A DNA stretch of 64,000 nt. Origin: JAFGSI01 sp041287425. Its GTDB lineage: Bacteria > Chloroflexota > Anaerolineae > Anaerolineales > Villigracilaceae. The stretch covers positions 1 through 64,000 of the forward strand of contig JBEULG010000002.1 in NCBI GenBank assembly GCA_041287425.1. Direction: 5' to 3'. The number at the start of each line of letters is the position of its first letter. Position 1 is the first letter of the stretch. This document shows, piece after piece, positions 27,679-36,408 of the stretch. The position numbers were made by a program, and so were the translations under genes. Below the pieces are notes generated by a model. The model was given only the letters and a program-made list of their open reading frames with translations, searched no databases and was not told where the DNA came from.

Positions 27679-28596
27679 TTATTTGACAAAAATGTAGTTC
27701 CAAATGATTCCATCTCCGCGATCATACCTGGAATGTAATTTGAAACCGGAATCACCCAGAAGCGCGAGGACAACCTCCGCTTGCCCATTGTACTGACGGA
27801 CTTCCACAAGAACAGATTTCAACTGTTCCATTGCGAGAGTTTGCAAAGCCCCTTGCAATACGAGCAATTCAGCACCATCGACGTCCACTTTCATATGGTT
27901 AGGAGGGGGAAATCTCAAAGTAGTAACCAAATAATCAACGGGAAAACTCAATAGTTGCTGCTGGTATTCCGCTGCAGTCGCCATTTTACCAACATTGTCA
28001 TCCCCTTGATTTTTGGACAACGAATGCTCTGCGCTCCCCCCCTCAAGAGATTGATACTTGAAATGCACGATTTCCAATTTGTCTGCCAACAGAAAGGGAT
28101 AAGGGAAAACACTTCCCTGACAATTGTTCAGAACGATATTGCGACACAATTGCGCATACGTGGAAAAACTCGGCTCAAATGAGAAAACCTTGATATTGCC
28201 TTGGAAATACTTGCTGGCCACTAACGAGTATGCGCCAACATTAGCGCCGATGTCATAGAAGACCTCGGCTGGCTGCATAAACTTTTCGATCCAGGCAACC
28301 GTTTCTGGCTCTTTTTCACAGGCTCTGGCTCTGCGAAGGCTCCATTCAGAATCTGCGCAAAGAAATATCGTATGCCGGCGATAATCCAATTTCACTTTCG
28401 GATTCAATTTGTTTTTCAAATTGGCCTTCACGCGCGCCGGCAGCCAAAATATCAAGGCAGAGAACAGTGCAATCAAGATGTTTTCCAAGAAAATCACCGC
28501 GAATTTAAAACCATAGCGAATCATCTTCGCGAGAGTTCCTCGAGGGTCTTGCCGCATACCTTTCTTGACTTTGTGAAATCTTGTCGAAAAACTCAC
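27679..28596 (-). CDS. FkbM-family SAM-dependent methyltransferase
   Basis: The 305-residue protein has a hydrophobic N-terminal segment (about residues 30-55), then the SAM-binding motif FYDIGANVGAYSLVA and the FkbM signature HMKVDVDGAELLVLQGA. FkbM-type enzymes O-methylate sugars or polyketides. It is in the lower-GC core of the locus and overlaps the next upstream gene by 4 bp. Probably methylates a glycan hydroxyl. Confidence 0.85.
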   Translation of the reverse strand: MSFSTRFHKVKKGMRQDPRGTLAKMIRYGFKFAVIFLENILIALFSALIFWLPARVKANLKNKLNPKVKLDYRRHTIFLCADSEWSLRRARACEKEPETVAWIEKFMQPAEVFYDIGANVGAYSLVASKYFQGNIKVFSFEPSFSTYAQLCRNIVLNNCQGSVFPYPFLLADKLEIVHFKYQSLEGGSAEHSLSKNQGDDNVGKMATAAEYQQQLLSFPVDYLVTTLRFPPPNHMKVDVDGAELLVLQGALQTLAMEQLKSVLVEVRQYNGQAEVVLALLGDSGFKLHSRYDRGDGIIWNYIFVK

Positions 28597-29978
28597 CGTC
28601 TATCCTCCTCGCTTGAGAAATCGGGACGTTTCCCATTCGCCACATTTTCAATGGCACGCGCCAGAATTTCCGTGGCCGAAACATCGATTCCTTGTGGGCG
28701 TACAAAGTTCTTGACAAAACGGTAACGGTTTTCTTTCTTACGGTCTTCTCCTCTCAGAATGCCTGACAAGATAGGCATCAATTCGTCCAAGTTTTGGGGT
28801 ATTTCCAGAAAATCTGCGTCCACCAGATGATGGAAATGAGGGATTCCCATTTGAGTGTAAGTATACCGATCCGCAGAAATAGCAATACAAGGTTTGTCTA
28901 CAATCGCGGCTTCTATAAACGCGCTGGTATTAACACCAATGACAGCTATACTATAAAAAAGCGAATGGTAGAAGTCCATCATTGTATCTTTTGCATTCAT
29001 TTTTTCTAAATCGCCCGACCACACAACGATATTATCTTCCATAAGGTTGGAACGCGTCCAGGGGGCCATGTTTTGCGGATGCGGACGTACAAGAAGGCTC
29101 AAGTCTTTCAATATGGGGTGTTCTTTCATGGCACGTGCTATTTGATTGACAAGGTCCGTTTCATCACCCGCAATGAATTCTGATGAACAAACATATAAAA
29201 CATAGGGTTTATTTGGGGCAAGCCTCGCCCGCGAGCAAAATGTATCTCGATCGACTGTAGGTTGTATCTCAAACCATGGGTCAAATTTCGGGGCGCCAGT
29301 ACAAAACGTTCGTTCTTCAGGAACAAAATGTAAATCGACAGCCTCTTTCACCTGTCCTCGATTCCAAACAAAAACCCAATCTGGAATGACATGCAAAGTC
29401 CCTTTGGTCGTTAAATTGTCCCAACTGGGAACAATCAAGACTGTTGGTATCTTCAATTGCCCTGCGGCCTTCAAATAATCGGTCTCTTTCGAATATGGCA
29501 AAATAGCAGATGCAGCGACCAATACATCAGGCTGCCATTTTCTCAACTGCTTTCTGATGCCCCAATCTGTAGGTATGGCGGCTTCCCACTTACGCAAGAA
29601 GCGCCATACGCCGTCGCTCGCGAGCCACCTTGCTCCTCTTTCGGTCCTCGCAATCCAGCGAAAGATAAAAGGAATGTAACTCATCCACCTTTTCACCAGG
29701 ACCGGCGAGGTTGGTTGTCGAAACTTCAGGTAAGCGATGAAACTGATCAATTCTCTAAGCGGATGGAGAATGAGTTGAAGTCCATCGCTACGCGACTTGG
29801 CATTGCCAATCTGATACGGAGGACAGATGCCAAATGAATATCGGCCCTCAAATTTTCGGTTCTTTTGCCTGTCTATTAATAAGCGAACTTCATGACCCTT
29901 CTCAATATATTCACGGGCCACCGGTTCAATCGGTGCCCAGAAATTGAAATGGGTGATGACAAAAAATATTTTCTTCAT
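28593..29978 (-). CDS. putative surface-polysaccharide biosynthesis protein (GT-B fold)
   Basis: The 461-residue protein starts with KKIFFVITHFNFWAPIEPVARE and has VLIVPSWDNLTTKG in the middle and VIGVNTSAFIEAAIVDKPCI near the C-terminus, the region that binds the nucleotide in surface-carbohydrate and CDP-glycerol-transferase-like enzymes. It is similar in layout to 21092-22399. GC content is clearly lower than the flanks. ATG 29978 has GAGG 9 nt upstream; 23 more in-frame codons exist upstream. Role: probable glycosyltransferase, donor unknown. Confidence 0.65.
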   Translation of the reverse strand: MKKIFFVITHFNFWAPIEPVAREYIEKGHEVRLLIDRQKNRKFEGRYSFGICPPYQIGNAKSRSDGLQLILHPLRELISFIAYLKFRQPTSPVLVKRWMSYIPFIFRWIARTERGARWLASDGVWRFLRKWEAAIPTDWGIRKQLRKWQPDVLVAASAILPYSKETDYLKAAGQLKIPTVLIVPSWDNLTTKGTLHVIPDWVFVWNRGQVKEAVDLHFVPEERTFCTGAPKFDPWFEIQPTVDRDTFCSRARLAPNKPYVLYVCSSEFIAGDETDLVNQIARAMKEHPILKDLSLLVRPHPQNMAPWTRSNLMEDNIVVWSGDLEKMNAKDTMMDFYHSLFYSIAVIGVNTSAFIEAAIVDKPCIAISADRYTYTQMGIPHFHHLVDADFLEIPQNLDELMPILSGILRGEDRKKENRYRFVKNFVRPQGIDVSATEILARAIENVANGKRPDFSSEEDRR

Positions 29979-29988
29979 TAAACCAGCC

Positions 29989-31512
29989 TCACCGAATATT
30001 CCCCGTGACACGTCCGAGATCAAATATATCCCTGGGTCGAATTCCACGGAAATGTTGTATATAGCACATCAGGGCGACTACGAGAGCATTCAAAAGCGCC
30101 CAAAGAACTCGCCCCCACAATAAGTTGGGGAAAAAGTAATTTGCGCTCCAACGAAATGCAAAGGAAATCCCGATATTTTCGACAAAAGACAAAACCGTTG
30201 CAAAGGATAGCGTCCTTAAAAGAGAACCGACGAGAATCCTTTCCTTGATCGAAAGGATGAAGGACTGATATACCAGGCCGCCGGCGCAATACAACAGCCA
30301 GGTCCAGGCCGCGCCCACAATTCCTTGCGCGCCGACCAAAATCCACATCAAGCAGGGATACCATACCAACGCCAGACTATTAAACCATACTCCATAATTC
30401 ACTTGCCCGCGGGCGATCAGCACTTGATACAAAACGCTGGATAAAGAGAGAAAGATATATCCAAATACATACACAGATAATACTGGTGCTCCTTTGGTGA
30501 CGACCTCGCTGTTGTTTGTCCACACCGACAAAACCTCAGGAGCAAAAAAAGAGAGAGGAAGCCCAATTGTCAAACAAATCAACAGCATCACCTTGATGTT
30601 TCGTGCAATCAAGTCGCCTACAGACTTGGAATCTCCCGACTGAGTCATCTGACACGTCCTGGGATAAACGGCTGTCAGGAATGGCGCATAGAACGAATCC
30701 AGCAAGCGACCACCGGCCACGCCTACATTATAGGTGCCCAGAGAAGAAACGGGTAATAAATAACTGATGACCAGGCGGTCGGTTTGCGCCAAAATCAGCC
30801 CGGCACCATTGGTCAAAATCAATTCGAAAGAAATCTTCCAGAGCGATTTAAGTTCATCCCAATCGAATGCAATTGCCCGCTCGACCATAGTTGATCGGGC
30901 AGTGCGATAAGCGAACAGGCGCATCGTCAGCATGAGCAAAATCGCTGTGCACAATCCTACGACGTAATAACCGATGATAGACTTCCATATCCAGATGACA
31001 ACGACCGAGAGAACCGCCTGTAGCAGAGCAGATGTCGAGTTCAAAATGTTCCCCAACACCTGTTTTTGCGTCCCCACGAAAATTGCCTGGTACACGCTGT
31101 TGGGAAATGAAGCCGCGATCGTCAGCGAAATCAAAAGCAGGCAGGTCCGCACGGTTTCTGGAGAAATCATCTCCACTCTCAACCAAGCAACGCTAATGAA
31201 ACCAGAGAAAAGGACCAATCCGGCTCCCAGCACCCCTCCAATCGCCCAGTACACAATCTCAAAAGTCTTGAGTAGATTGGGCATCGTAACGCGCAATGAG
31301 GGATCCCCATCTCGGCGAGCAAATTCGCGCTGAAGCGCAGAACCCAATCCCTTGGTGAATATTCCCAACAACACGGTCAAGGCCGAGAAGAAGCCGACCA
31401 AACCGTACCCTTCAAGGCCCAGATAGTGAATATAAAAAGGGACCAACAAAATCGAAATAATGGGATGGATAATTTGACCCAGAAAATTGGCCACCGTATT
31501 TCGGAAAATCAT
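29989..31512 (-). CDS. Wzx-type oligosaccharide flippase (MATE/MOP superfamily)
   Basis: The 507-residue protein has about 12-14 hydrophobic helices and begins FRNTVANFLGQIIHPIISILLVPFYIHYLG, cut here at family-typical positions (NxxxNxxGQ pattern). The segment TDRLVISYLLPVSSLGTYNVG is a hallmark of O-antigen/teichuronic flippases. It should export lipid-linked repeat units. No Wzy-type polymerase was recognised next to it. Confidence 0.85.
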   Translation of the reverse strand: MIFRNTVANFLGQIIHPIISILLVPFYIHYLGLEGYGLVGFFSALTVLLGIFTKGLGSALQREFARRDGDPSLRVTMPNLLKTFEIVYWAIGGVLGAGLVLFSGFISVAWLRVEMISPETVRTCLLLISLTIAASFPNSVYQAIFVGTQKQVLGNILNSTSALLQAVLSVVVIWIWKSIIGYYVVGLCTAILLMLTMRLFAYRTARSTMVERAIAFDWDELKSLWKISFELILTNGAGLILAQTDRLVISYLLPVSSLGTYNVGVAGGRLLDSFYAPFLTAVYPRTCQMTQSGDSKSVGDLIARNIKVMLLICLTIGLPLSFFAPEVLSVWTNNSEVVTKGAPVLSVYVFGYIFLSLSSVLYQVLIARGQVNYGVWFNSLALVWYPCLMWILVGAQGIVGAAWTWLLYCAGGLVYQSFILSIKERILVGSLLRTLSFATVLSFVENIGISFAFRWSANYFFPNLLWGRVLWALLNALVVALMCYIQHFRGIRPRDIFDLGRVTGNIR

Positions 31513-31513
31513 G

Positions 31514-32398
31514 TTAATTCACCTTCAAAAGGCCCTGTACTCCATACAATGTTCTTCGTAATCTCGACACGCCTACGTGGAGAGCCAATCTTGCAAGCAC
31601 AAAAGGAATGTAAATCTTCCGTTCCCGAGGGATGAGAGGAGACTTCCACAAGTAAGAACCGGCAACCCACACCATTTTTTCTTTTCCAAAACGGTCTCTC
31701 CAAACATGCCCCAGACTTTCATATTTATAACGTTCCTGGATAGGCGTCCGGTTCACCTGACGTACATGTAAGACCTGATCCACATAGCCAAAAGGCTTGA
31801 CCAAAGAAATGAGGCATATAAACAGTCGGTCTGCTCCAACCACATCTTTCAACAAGTAACGACTCGCATGTTTTATAAAGGAAGTGCGATACACACCATA
31901 GATATACAGATGATAAGGACGCCCTGAGGCCAGCGCCATGGCGAGTTTAAAGGCGCTCATCGTCCTTGGGTCTGCCGATCCGTGAAAACGGACTGTGTCG
32001 ATCGTCTCTCCGTCGTCCCAGACCCTTTGAACCGCCGACATTGCTACGACCGCTTCTCGATTCGTTTCTAATTCGGTAATCAGAGCGGATAAAAAGTCTG
32101 GCATCCAGCAGTCATCGCAAGCGGCCCACATGAAGTACTCTCCTCTCGCCAGTTCGAGGACGCGCTGAAAATTGGCCCAAGCGCCAATGTTCTCTTGATT
32201 GCGGAAATAGTGAATTCGTTTATCTTGACGGGCAAATTTTTTGCAAATCTCTTCGGTGCCGTCGGCCGATGCGTTATCAGAAATAAGAATTTCAAAATTT
32301 ATATAACTCTGATTGAGAAGCGAGGCCAAAGCACGAGGAAGATGCTTTTCGCCATTATAGACTGGCATACCAATACTCACGAGAGGGCTGTTTTCCAT
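31514..32398 (-). CDS. glycosyltransferase family 2
   Basis: The 294-residue GT-A protein has the start PLVSIGMPVYNGEKHLPRAL, LISDNASADGTEEI and the acidic metal motif region WAACDDCWMPDFL, all typical of inverting GT2 enzymes. The C-terminal third has RDRFGKEKMVWVAGS and a basic helix. Start at 32398 is the first ATG before the domain; a further ATG at 32413 is possible. It lies in the AT-richer core, and the 93 nt upstream (32399-32491) are AT-rich without a clear promoter. Confidence 0.85.
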   Translation of the reverse strand: MENSPLVSIGMPVYNGEKHLPRALASLLNQSYINFEILISDNASADGTEEICKKFARQDKRIHYFRNQENIGAWANFQRVLELARGEYFMWAACDDCWMPDFLSALITELETNREAVVAMSAVQRVWDDGETIDTVRFHGSADPRTMSAFKLAMALASGRPYHLYIYGVYRTSFIKHASRYLLKDVVGADRLFICLISLVKPFGYVDQVLHVRQVNRTPIQERYKYESLGHVWRDRFGKEKMVWVAGSYLWKSPLIPRERKIYIPFVLARLALHVGVSRLRRTLYGVQGLLKVN

Positions 32399-32491
32399 AG
32401 TGGAGCCTACCATGCTCATCGATAAAATACTTGATTTGGAATACTCGCCATTTGAGAACAACGACGCGCGTTGGGAAATTCATTTCGAAAA

Positions 32492-33631
32492 TCAAGCATC
32501 CCGTCGCCTCGAAGCGAATAGTTCTCTGACCGCCTCACACACATAGCGCACATCGTCTCTCGACAAATTCAAAGCCGAGGGAAGGTTGACGCTCCTCTCA
32601 CTCACTCCATAACTGACCAAATTTCTCGCGCGGGCGGCCAAGGCCTCTTTCGAGTTTTCGTACGCAGGCAACGAACTCAGCGGGAAGAAAAAAGGACGGC
32701 AATCGATGTTTCTTTCTTTCAACAGAGATATCAGTTGCACCTTGGACAGATCGTACCTGGCAGTCCAAACGATGGTGACCATCCAGTACGTATTTTTGCT
32801 CTCTGGCAACTGGTAATTGAGGCTGACTTCCTCCAAATCTTCCAGTTCTTCCTGATACCAACGGAATATTTCGATTTTACGCGCCAGCAATTCATCAATG
32901 CGCTCCAACTGAGCCAAACCGAGGGCGGCTTGCATACTGCTCATCTTGTACTTGTGCGCCACCTCGTAGTTCCAGAACAGCGTATCGCCAGGCCGCCGCC
33001 CGTGGTCGCGCAACTGCAAGACGCGCTGATATACGTCCTCGCGGTCTGTGACCAGCATGCCTCCTTCTCCCGTGGTCAGGGTCTTGGAGCCGTGAAAACT
33101 GAAGACGCCCGTCTCGCCAAAACTGCCCGCTTTCTGCCCTTTGTACTCACTCCCGATTGCCTCAGCGGCATCCTCCACGATGAAGAGGTGATGGCGATTC
33201 GCAACCGCCCGAAGCGCATCCCAATCCGGCACGCCGCCATACAAGTCGACCGGAATGACTGCCTTTGTGCGGGGCGTGATACAGGCTTCGAAGGACTCGG
33301 CGGACAGACACCAGGTCAGCGGGTCAATATCTGCAAAGACCGGCGTGGCCCCGACATAACTGATGGGAGCGGCCGTCGCAATCCAGGTCGCCTCGGGGAC
33401 AATTACCTCGTCGCCGGGGCCGATTCCAAGCGCCAGCAGGGACAAATGGATAGCCGAGGTGCAAGAAGGCAAAGCCACCGCAAAACGGACTCCCAGGTAG
33501 TCGGCAAAGGCTTTCTCGAAGCGCTGGTGGTACATGTTGGCGTTCTCATACCAGGCATTCGTCACCGCATCGGTGACGTAATCGATTTCCTTTTGGGTGA
33601 TCCAGGGGCCAGCCACGGGGATACGTTTCAT
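32492..33631 (-). CDS. DegT/DnrJ/EryC1 sugar aminotransferase (perosamine-synthase-like)
   Basis: The 379-residue PLP enzyme has SCTSAIHLSLLALGIGPGDEV, EDAAEAIGSEYKG and the Schiff-base Lys in FSFHGSKTLTTGEGG. This form of the Lys motif is typical of 4-keto-6-deoxy-sugar aminotransferases such as PerA, but LegC/PseC-like roles are possible. Overlaps the next gene upstream by 4 bp. Likely substrate is a 4-keto-6-deoxy nucleotide sugar made in the same locus. Confidence 0.87.
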   Translation of the reverse strand: MKRIPVAGPWITQKEIDYVTDAVTNAWYENANMYHQRFEKAFADYLGVRFAVALPSCTSAIHLSLLALGIGPGDEVIVPEATWIATAAPISYVGATPVFADIDPLTWCLSAESFEACITPRTKAVIPVDLYGGVPDWDALRAVANRHHLFIVEDAAEAIGSEYKGQKAGSFGETGVFSFHGSKTLTTGEGGMLVTDREDVYQRVLQLRDHGRRPGDTLFWNYEVAHKYKMSSMQAALGLAQLERIDELLARKIEIFRWYQEELEDLEEVSLNYQLPESKNTYWMVTIVWTARYDLSKVQLISLLKERNIDCRPFFFPLSSLPAYENSKEALAARARNLVSYGVSERSVNLPSALNLSRDDVRYVCEAVRELFASRRRDA

Positions 33632-34380
33632 GCCTCGCCTCCTTCCTTCACACATTTGAGAAAACCATCCGGCGCAGCCGTAATCAAGAGTTTGTTCTCG
33701 ATTTCTCTGTCTATCACAAACCGGTCGGTCGTCTTCAAGAATTCCCAAACCGCCGTTTTGGGATTGTTGCCCCTCCCCCAGGGACGGTCGGCGAACAACT
33801 CGTCGGGCATATCCTCAATCAGCGTATCGAATACCACCAGGTAACTGCCGGGCGTGACCAGCGGGGAATACAGTTGCAGTTCCCGATAAACATGCTCGTG
33901 GGTATGATTGGAGTCGAGGACGACCATCACCGGCTCTCGTCCGGCCGCAATGTTTTTCACCTGAGCGAGTATCGCTTCACTCGTGGACGAACCCTCGAGC
34001 ATCTGGATGCGTTTCGACATGGGATGCTTTTCAATTTCCAGGCGATTATGGGCGCGGATCTCAATATCAATGCCCAGCACCAGCCCATCTCCGCCGAGCA
34101 ATTCGAGCAGGGAGGCGTACAGAATCAAACTGCCGCCATGCGCGATTCCGGTTTCGATAATCAAGCGAGGCTTTACCTGCCATATAATCTCTTGCATGGC
34201 GACCATATCTTGAGGAAGTTGAATGATGGGCCGCCCCAGCCAGGAGAAGTTATATACATACTTATATCGGGCCGTTTCCCGTACCCAGATATTCGAGAAA
34301 CCGCGCAGGGAAACATCTTGCCCCTGGGCTTGAATGTTCCTTTCTCTTTCCAATCGAAACGCTTGTTCCGCTTCGCTCAT
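33628..34380 (-). CDS. CmcI-family (cephalosporin hydroxylase/rhamnosyl O-methyltransferase-like) methyltransferase
   Basis: The 250-residue protein matches CmcI-type SAM enzymes: RPIIQLPQDMVAMQEIIWQV, IIETGIAHGGSLILYAS (SAM site), VLGIDIEIRAHN and VVLDSNHTHEHVYRELQLY. The family includes 2-O-methyltransferases of rhamnose in glycopeptidolipids as well as antibiotic enzymes. In this context sugar O-methylation is expected. ATG 34380 is preferred over a 72-codon longer frame lying in the next gene. Confidence 0.82.
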   Translation of the reverse strand: MSEAEQAFRLERERNIQAQGQDVSLRGFSNIWVRETARYKYVYNFSWLGRPIIQLPQDMVAMQEIIWQVKPRLIIETGIAHGGSLILYASLLELLGGDGLVLGIDIEIRAHNRLEIEKHPMSKRIQMLEGSSTSEAILAQVKNIAAGREPVMVVLDSNHTHEHVYRELQLYSPLVTPGSYLVVFDTLIEDMPDELFADRPWGRGNNPKTAVWEFLKTTDRFVIDREIENKLLITAAPDGFLKCVKEGGEA

Positions 34381-34417
34381 AATGACCTCTTTTTTGGAAA
34401 TCCTTGCCAGGAATGGT

Positions 34418-35179
34418 TCACTCCAAGACCGCATAAGATAACTGCGGCGTGTAAGGGAAGCGCTGGATTCGGATGCTCCGCAGGCCAACCGTCTCCAGCA
34501 CCGCCAGCGTCTCGCCCGGCCAGGCTGCCTGGTCGAGTTCGTCGAAAGCCAGCACTGCCCCTTTGGGCATGCGCGGCAGGAAAGTCTCGAGGGCAATGCG
34601 CGTCGGCTCGAACAGGTCGAAATCGAGGTAGAGCATGGCTACCACCAGATGGGGATTCTCCTCGAGATATTGGGGAATCGTCCTGGTGGCATCTCCTACC
34701 ACCAACTCGACCCGCGGGATGTGTCCGACCGGCCGATTGAGGTCATAGAGGCGGATAGCCTCCTGCAAGTCCTCGTAGGCATGCGTGGACAACCCGCCCT
34801 CCACCGCATAGTCGGGATTGCGGCCGCGGTCTTTTTCGCTAATCGCCGGGAAACCGGTAAACGTGTCGAAACCGACTATCCGGCGGACATGATTGACCGG
34901 CTCATAAATCGCGCTGAGTTGCGCCCAGGTCATCAACCCCCCTCCCAGAAAAACACCGCATTCCACGATATGCCCATGCACATGCAGGACCTGTTTGAAA
35001 AGTTCATATTTCGCCAGAAAATGACTCAGCGCCTGGCGGGGGACGAATTTGGCGAAATTCCGCAGTTTATCCATATTCGTCCCCATGCTGCGAGAGAAAT
35101 AGTCTTCCATCCCTTGCGAAAAAGCCAGGTCTTTTTCGGTTTGATGCTGCGGAAGAAGCATCGAAAAATGTTCGCTCAT
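34418..35179 (-). CDS. TylF/MycF-family sugar O-methyltransferase
   Basis: The 253-residue protein has the TylF features: GHIVECGVFLGGGLMTWAQ (SAM-binding loop), IVGFDTFTGFP, and the Asp-rich metal site LYLDFDLFEPTRIALE plus AVLAFDELDQAAWPGE. MycF and TylF methylate 3-OH or 2-OH of deoxysugars on macrolides; homologues in glycan loci methylate NDP-sugars or glycans. It overlaps the phosphatase-SDR gene by 4 bp. Confidence 0.87.
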   Translation of the reverse strand: MSEHFSMLLPQHQTEKDLAFSQGMEDYFSRSMGTNMDKLRNFAKFVPRQALSHFLAKYELFKQVLHVHGHIVECGVFLGGGLMTWAQLSAIYEPVNHVRRIVGFDTFTGFPAISEKDRGRNPDYAVEGGLSTHAYEDLQEAIRLYDLNRPVGHIPRVELVVGDATRTIPQYLEENPHLVVAMLYLDFDLFEPTRIALETFLPRMPKGAVLAFDELDQAAWPGETLAVLETVGLRSIRIQRFPYTPQLSYAVLE

Positions 35180-36408
35180 TCTATTGTCTCCTCACTAGAC
35201 TGAAGGTATTGCTCCAAGCCCTGCGAAATGGTCACCTGCGGCTCCCAGCCAAGCAAGGCCCTGGCGCGGCGGTAATCCATCACGATATTGCCCACATAGT
35301 CGTCTATCGCTACCTGCGAGATACGACTTCGAGACCCTGTCTTTTCAACGAGCAGGCGCGCCACTTCGGCGGTTGTCACGCCAACGCCCGTACCGATATT
35401 CAGTTCTCCGCAGATGTCCAGTCTGACGGCTTTCCAAAGCGCCGCGAGCAAATCATCAATGTACAATAAGTCCAGGGCCGGCAAGCCGTTCCAATAGCGG
35501 TGAGTCACAATATCCTCGTTCTTCCTTGCCTTGGCCAGAAAATTCCAAATGAACTTGGGACGCTGGCTGCGCGTTCCATAGACCGGCCCCGAACGAATGA
35601 TGAGGCTTTCCAGGCCGCGCTGTTCGACAAACTGTCGAATCAACACCTCGGACAAATACTTCGCCTGTCCATACGTCGAACCCGGCCGTGCTGGCAGGCG
35701 TTCATCCGCCAGCAGACTCTGGGCCCGGTAACCAGAATAGATTTCCCAACCACTCAAGTAATAGAGTTTCGCCTGGTTCTGCGCCGCAACATCCAGCACA
35801 TTCTTGAGCATGACCAATGCGTTTCCCAACGCTTCATTGGTCGTGTAAATACGAGGAGTCGCTAGATGGATGATTTTTTGAATTCCATGTTTCTTGACCA
35901 ACAAATCCAGGAGAATGACATCCTTCGTCAAATCGATTTCCTGACGAGAAGGGGCAAGCACGGTTTCCCCTTCCTCCCGCAACCGTTGGACCAAAGACGA
36001 ACCGATAAAACCCGACCCGCCGGTAATCAAGACGCCGCCGCTCGAAGCAGCGCTCCCCGTTCCCTCGACCGCCCCCCGGACTGCATCCAGCACTTCGAGT
36101 TTGATCCCCTCCTCGCCGGTTGCCGCCAGAACGCGCTGGACGGCGGCGTCCATAGGAATTTTCTCATACAACGCCAAGACCCCTGCCGCAATCGAATTGC
36201 TGCGAGAAATCCCATAATCACAACAAATCACCACTTGTCGGCCCTGCTCCAAAGCCTGCAGAGCCTCGGTGATTTTGGCCTTAATCATTGCTTCGACATT
36301 GCCGCGCTTATCAACCAGGTCGCGCACATCCACGAGATGTAAGCCCGCAACCGACTTGGCAAAATCCCAAGAGGCCGTGCCCAACCTGTCCGTAATCCAC
36401 CGAATCAC
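35176..36408 (-). CDS. fusion of a dual-specificity-phosphatase-like domain and an NAD-dependent epimerase/dehydratase
   Basis: The 410-residue protein has two parts. Residues 1-115 resemble a cysteine phosphatase: VVICCDYGISRSNS with Cys63 and Arg69 in a C-x5-R loop preceded by a beta strand and followed by a helix. Residues 125-410 are an extended SDR: LITGGSGFIGSSLVQRL (glycines 130, 133, 136), TPRIYTTNEALGN, YLSGWEIYSGYR and STYGQAKYLSE with YxxxK. There is no stop or frame change between the parts. I know of no characterised protein of this form. The SDR could be a 4-ketoreductase for the CDP-sugar made by neighbouring genes. Confidence 0.8.
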   Translation of the reverse strand: MIRWITDRLGTASWDFAKSVAGLHLVDVRDLVDKRGNVEAMIKAKITEALQALEQGRQVVICCDYGISRSNSIAAGVLALYEKIPMDAAVQRVLAATGEEGIKLEVLDAVRGAVEGTGSAASSGGVLITGGSGFIGSSLVQRLREEGETVLAPSRQEIDLTKDVILLDLLVKKHGIQKIIHLATPRIYTTNEALGNALVMLKNVLDVAAQNQAKLYYLSGWEIYSGYRAQSLLADERLPARPGSTYGQAKYLSEVLIRQFVEQRGLESLIIRSGPVYGTRSQRPKFIWNFLAKARKNEDIVTHRYWNGLPALDLLYIDDLLAALWKAVRLDICGELNIGTGVGVTTAEVARLLVEKTGSRSRISQVAIDDYVGNIVMDYRRARALLGWEPQVTISQGLEQYLQSSEETIE

